A program made the position numbers and the translations under genes. Shown piece after piece: positions 62,129-64,000 of a stretch of 64,000 bases of DNA. Under the pieces are notes generated by a model. The model was not told the DNA's origin and ran no database searches. It saw only the letters and a program-made list of their open reading frames with translations. Source of the stretch: Pseudobowmanella zhangzhouensis (GTDB lineage Bacteria > Pseudomonadota > Gammaproteobacteria > Enterobacterales > Alteromonadaceae); contig NZ_JBHSYO010000002.1 in the NCBI RefSeq assembly GCF_042662685.1, positions 398,601-462,600 on the forward strand. The letters are read 5' to 3'. Positions within the stretch are counted from its first letter, which is position 1. Each line of letters opens with the position of its first letter.

Positions 62129-63685
62129 TTACTGTTCCGGATGGTACCCAATGCGAATATTACCCCAATGTTTACCACGCACAAAAATAGGTGCAGATAA
62201 GTCGTGCATCACTTCACCAGTATCACGTTTATAAGTCTGTAGCAAAAACTTTTCCTGATTTGCACCACATCGCTTACCCGTTGGATCATTAAAAATCCGC
62301 TTGGTACGGTTATTCACCAGGTCTATGTCTTTATTGCCCGTAAGCGGCTGGCTGAACTTTTTATTGTGGGTAGGGAAATAGCCATTACGGTCGACCGCCC
62401 CCGCATACACAATAAAATCATGTTGTTGCAGTATCGGCTCCTGAATAGATGGCAAGATCTCATCAGTGAATTTATCGAACTGGGTGCTGTATTTGATCGG
62501 ATCCGTATTGGCAATCGGTTGATATTGCGAGTCGAATAACTGGCTCTCCGATATCCGTCCGGATTTAAGTGCCTGTTCGAAATTATCTGCGATGGTAGCA
62601 GCTGCAGAGATCGCTACCTCGCGTATTTTGGCATTTCTGTCCTGAACATCAAAGTTCGCCAGAAAACGGAAGATCCCCTCGGTTTGTAAACTCACCTGCG
62701 CAGCTTTCTCAGAGACCTCGTGTAAGTCATGTTCAATTCCCGAAACCGAGGTGTGCAATAAGTTAACTGCCTCATTAATCGTGCTATTGCTGTTCGAATG
62801 ACTATGCACTGTATCTCTGACATTGTTCATGGCTTGTGCAGCGATAACCGCGTTTTCTGCACTGACCTGCATACTGTCGACGACCTGATCGATAGATTGG
62901 GCGATATCCGCGCCCTGAGTAGCCACATCGGACATGGCTTTCACCGCGTTTTCGCTGCCAATATTGATTTCTTTAATAACGTCTTCGATTCCCTGGGTGG
63001 CCTCAGTTGTCCGCTTGGCTAAATCACGCACTTCATCGGCCACCACGGCAAACCCCCGGCCTTGATCGCCTGCACGGGCGGCCTCGATGGCGGCGTTTAA
63101 TGCCAGCATATTAGTTTGGTCAGCTAACTGATTGATTGTATTGAGAATAGCTACAATATTGCCGATCCTGTCCTGTAATTTATGCAAATGTTCTGAGGTG
63201 TCACTTATTTGCCCTTCCAAGCGATGCTGCTTTTCCACCATGGTTTTAAGCAGAGCCGCACTCTTTTTGGTATTTTCCTCAGCGGTTAGCATTCTTGACT
63301 GCGCCAAATCTGCATCACTCAACAGTCCATGATTATCCTTTTCTAACACACTGACCATCTGTGAAATCGTGCCGACACTTCGTACTTGCTCTGCGAGGAC
63401 ATTCGAGAGTTTATCCACAAAGTGAGATACCGTAGCACTACCGATAGCAATCCGACTTGTCGACTCTGCCATAGGTTGTGCATTCTGTGCGCGTGAGGAT
63501 GTTTGTGAACTTATGCCCTGTGTAGCCACTTCCGCTTGCTGCGACTGACCATCTATCAATAAAAATTGCGCGCCCAGATAGACAATCAGGATTAATACAG
63601 TGCTGAGCCAGAATGGCAGTTCGAAGAATCCACATAACGCTGTTACCACGACAAGGATAAAAGCAACGATGTATTTGTTTTGCAT
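62129..63685 (-). CDS. Methyl-accepting chemotaxis protein with C-terminal sensor-like region
   Basis: A 518-residue chemoreceptor. Two adjacent hydrophobic segments at about 5-45 (IVAFILVVVTALCGFF, LSTVLILIVYLGAQFLL) leave no periplasmic sensor domain. The signalling hairpin has its tip in GDQGRGFAVVADEVRDLAKR at about 205-230. After it, residues 345-518 form an extra soluble region with NEDRNG-type features: HDFIVYAGAVDRNGYFPTHN, FLLQTYKRDTGEVMHDLSAP and HWGNIRIGYHPE, resembling Cache-like sensor ends of other MCPs. The ligand is likely sensed in the cytoplasm. GAGG precedes the ATG. Confidence 0.9.
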   Translation of the reverse strand: MQNKYIVAFILVVVTALCGFFELPFWLSTVLILIVYLGAQFLLIDGQSQQAEVATQGISSQTSSRAQNAQPMAESTSRIAIGSATVSHFVDKLSNVLAEQVRSVGTISQMVSVLEKDNHGLLSDADLAQSRMLTAEENTKKSAALLKTMVEKQHRLEGQISDTSEHLHKLQDRIGNIVAILNTINQLADQTNMLALNAAIEAARAGDQGRGFAVVADEVRDLAKRTTEATQGIEDVIKEINIGSENAVKAMSDVATQGADIAQSIDQVVDSMQVSAENAVIAAQAMNNVRDTVHSHSNSNSTINEAVNLLHTSVSGIEHDLHEVSEKAAQVSLQTEGIFRFLANFDVQDRNAKIREVAISAAATIADNFEQALKSGRISESQLFDSQYQPIANTDPIKYSTQFDKFTDEILPSIQEPILQQHDFIVYAGAVDRNGYFPTHNKKFSQPLTGNKDIDLVNNRTKRIFNDPTGKRCGANQEKFLLQTYKRDTGEVMHDLSAPIFVRGKHWGNIRIGYHPEQ

Positions 63686-63884
63686 AGCTTTTGCCTCAAA
63701 AACTCTGACAAAAGCGTAGCAGCGAATAGATAATTAGGCAGGAAAACTGTAGCAATTCGAAGGGGAAGTCGTGCATTTAAACATAATGCAATTAACCATT
63801 TGCTAATTTAATACTTTTCATGGGAACGGTCAGGGCTGTACGGTACTAAATTGTCCTAAAACTGACCTAAATTTAAGGCAAAAC

Positions 63885-63912
63885 AAAAAAGCCCCTCGCT
63901 TTCGCGAAGGGC
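63885..63912 (-). terminator. rRNA operon terminator
   Basis: Minus strand GCCCTTCGC-GAAA-GCGAGGGGC followed by TTTTTT, 17 bases beyond the 5S rRNA end. Confidence 0.9.
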
Positions 63913-63928
63913 TTTTCCGTTAATTGGG

Positions 63929-64000
63929 AGCCTGGCGGTGTGCTACTCTCACATGGGGAGACCCCACACTACCATCGCCGCTATTACGTTTCACTTCTGA
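63929..64000 (-). rRNA. rrf: 5S ribosomal RNA, 3' part only
   Basis: The reverse complement of the last 72 bases reads TCAGAAGTGAAACG, then GATGGTAGTGTGGGGTCTCC, CCATGTGAGAGTAG and GCCAGGC, the 3' two-thirds of gammaproteobacterial 5S rRNA. The gene continues past the right edge, so 23S and 16S genes should lie further right on the same strand. The exact 3' end (63928-63930) is estimated from the CCAGGC motif. Confidence 0.95.

Overview
The window reads as ordinary chromosome of a marine-type gammaproteobacterium, most likely from the Alteromonadales (Alteromonas/Aestuariibacter/Bowmanella-like). The basis is recognisable enterobacterial-type gene neighbourhoods (purL-mltF-tadA, guaB-guaA beside xseA, mltD-gloB-yafS, tesA-ybbA-ybbP), protein sequences close to E. 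coli homologues, small Alteromonadales-style hypotheticals, a GlyGly-CTERM protein, and many lipoprotein peptidases. The species call is inference; no database was searched.

Layout. 1-7.3 kb: purL (runs off the left edge), mltF, a tiny basic ORF, tadA, two small membrane-protein genes and galE. 7.3-16.4 kb: a periplasmic binding protein, guaA and guaB on the minus strand, xseA, an orphan sensor kinase and gnd. 16.6-21 kb: a four-gene ABC operon (Gld-type ATPase, permease, auxiliary protein and a DUF4340 protein). 21.3-25.8 kb: trmO, an exported cyclophilin with a sorting tail, ybiT, tRNA-Pro(GGG) and a cold-shock gene. 26.2-31.5 kb: an EamA transporter, the mrp-dcd-TonB_C-like-small membrane protein cluster, and metG. 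31.6-34.7 kb: a Fur-box-controlled siderophore receptor and its piuC partner. 34.8-38.6 kb: small genes, a yafS-like methyltransferase, gloB and mltD.

38.7-40.8 kb is the only clearly accessory stretch. It holds a palindrome-rich non-coding island, then AT-rich orphan genes, a gene fragment, and two direct repeats of about 65 bp that bracket the second orphan gene. 40.9-53 kb returns to core: a Dcp-like peptidase, NatAB-type ABC exporter, a YIP1 family protein, DUF3025, an M28 peptidase, asnB, and ahpF/ahpC with an OxyR-like operator. 53-64 kb: ybbP-ybbA-tesA, a tiny proline-rich gene, a translationally coupled pair of amidohydrolases of which one has lost its metal ligands, dusC, DUF599, a DUF1801 gene broken by an in-frame TAG, an MCP with a C-terminal sensor region, and the 3' end of a 5S rRNA gene on the minus strand at the right edge, so an rRNA operon begins beyond the window.

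Functionally the genes cover purine and GMP synthesis, nucleotide hygiene, tRNA maturation, cell-wall turnover, peptide scavenging, iron uptake and peroxide defence. I see no prophage, CRISPR array, integrase or intact insertion sequence. The items most worth a second look are the metal-ligand-free amidohydrolase paralogue, the nonsense-interrupted DUF1801 gene, and the repeat-bounded AT-rich region at 38.8-40.8 kb.
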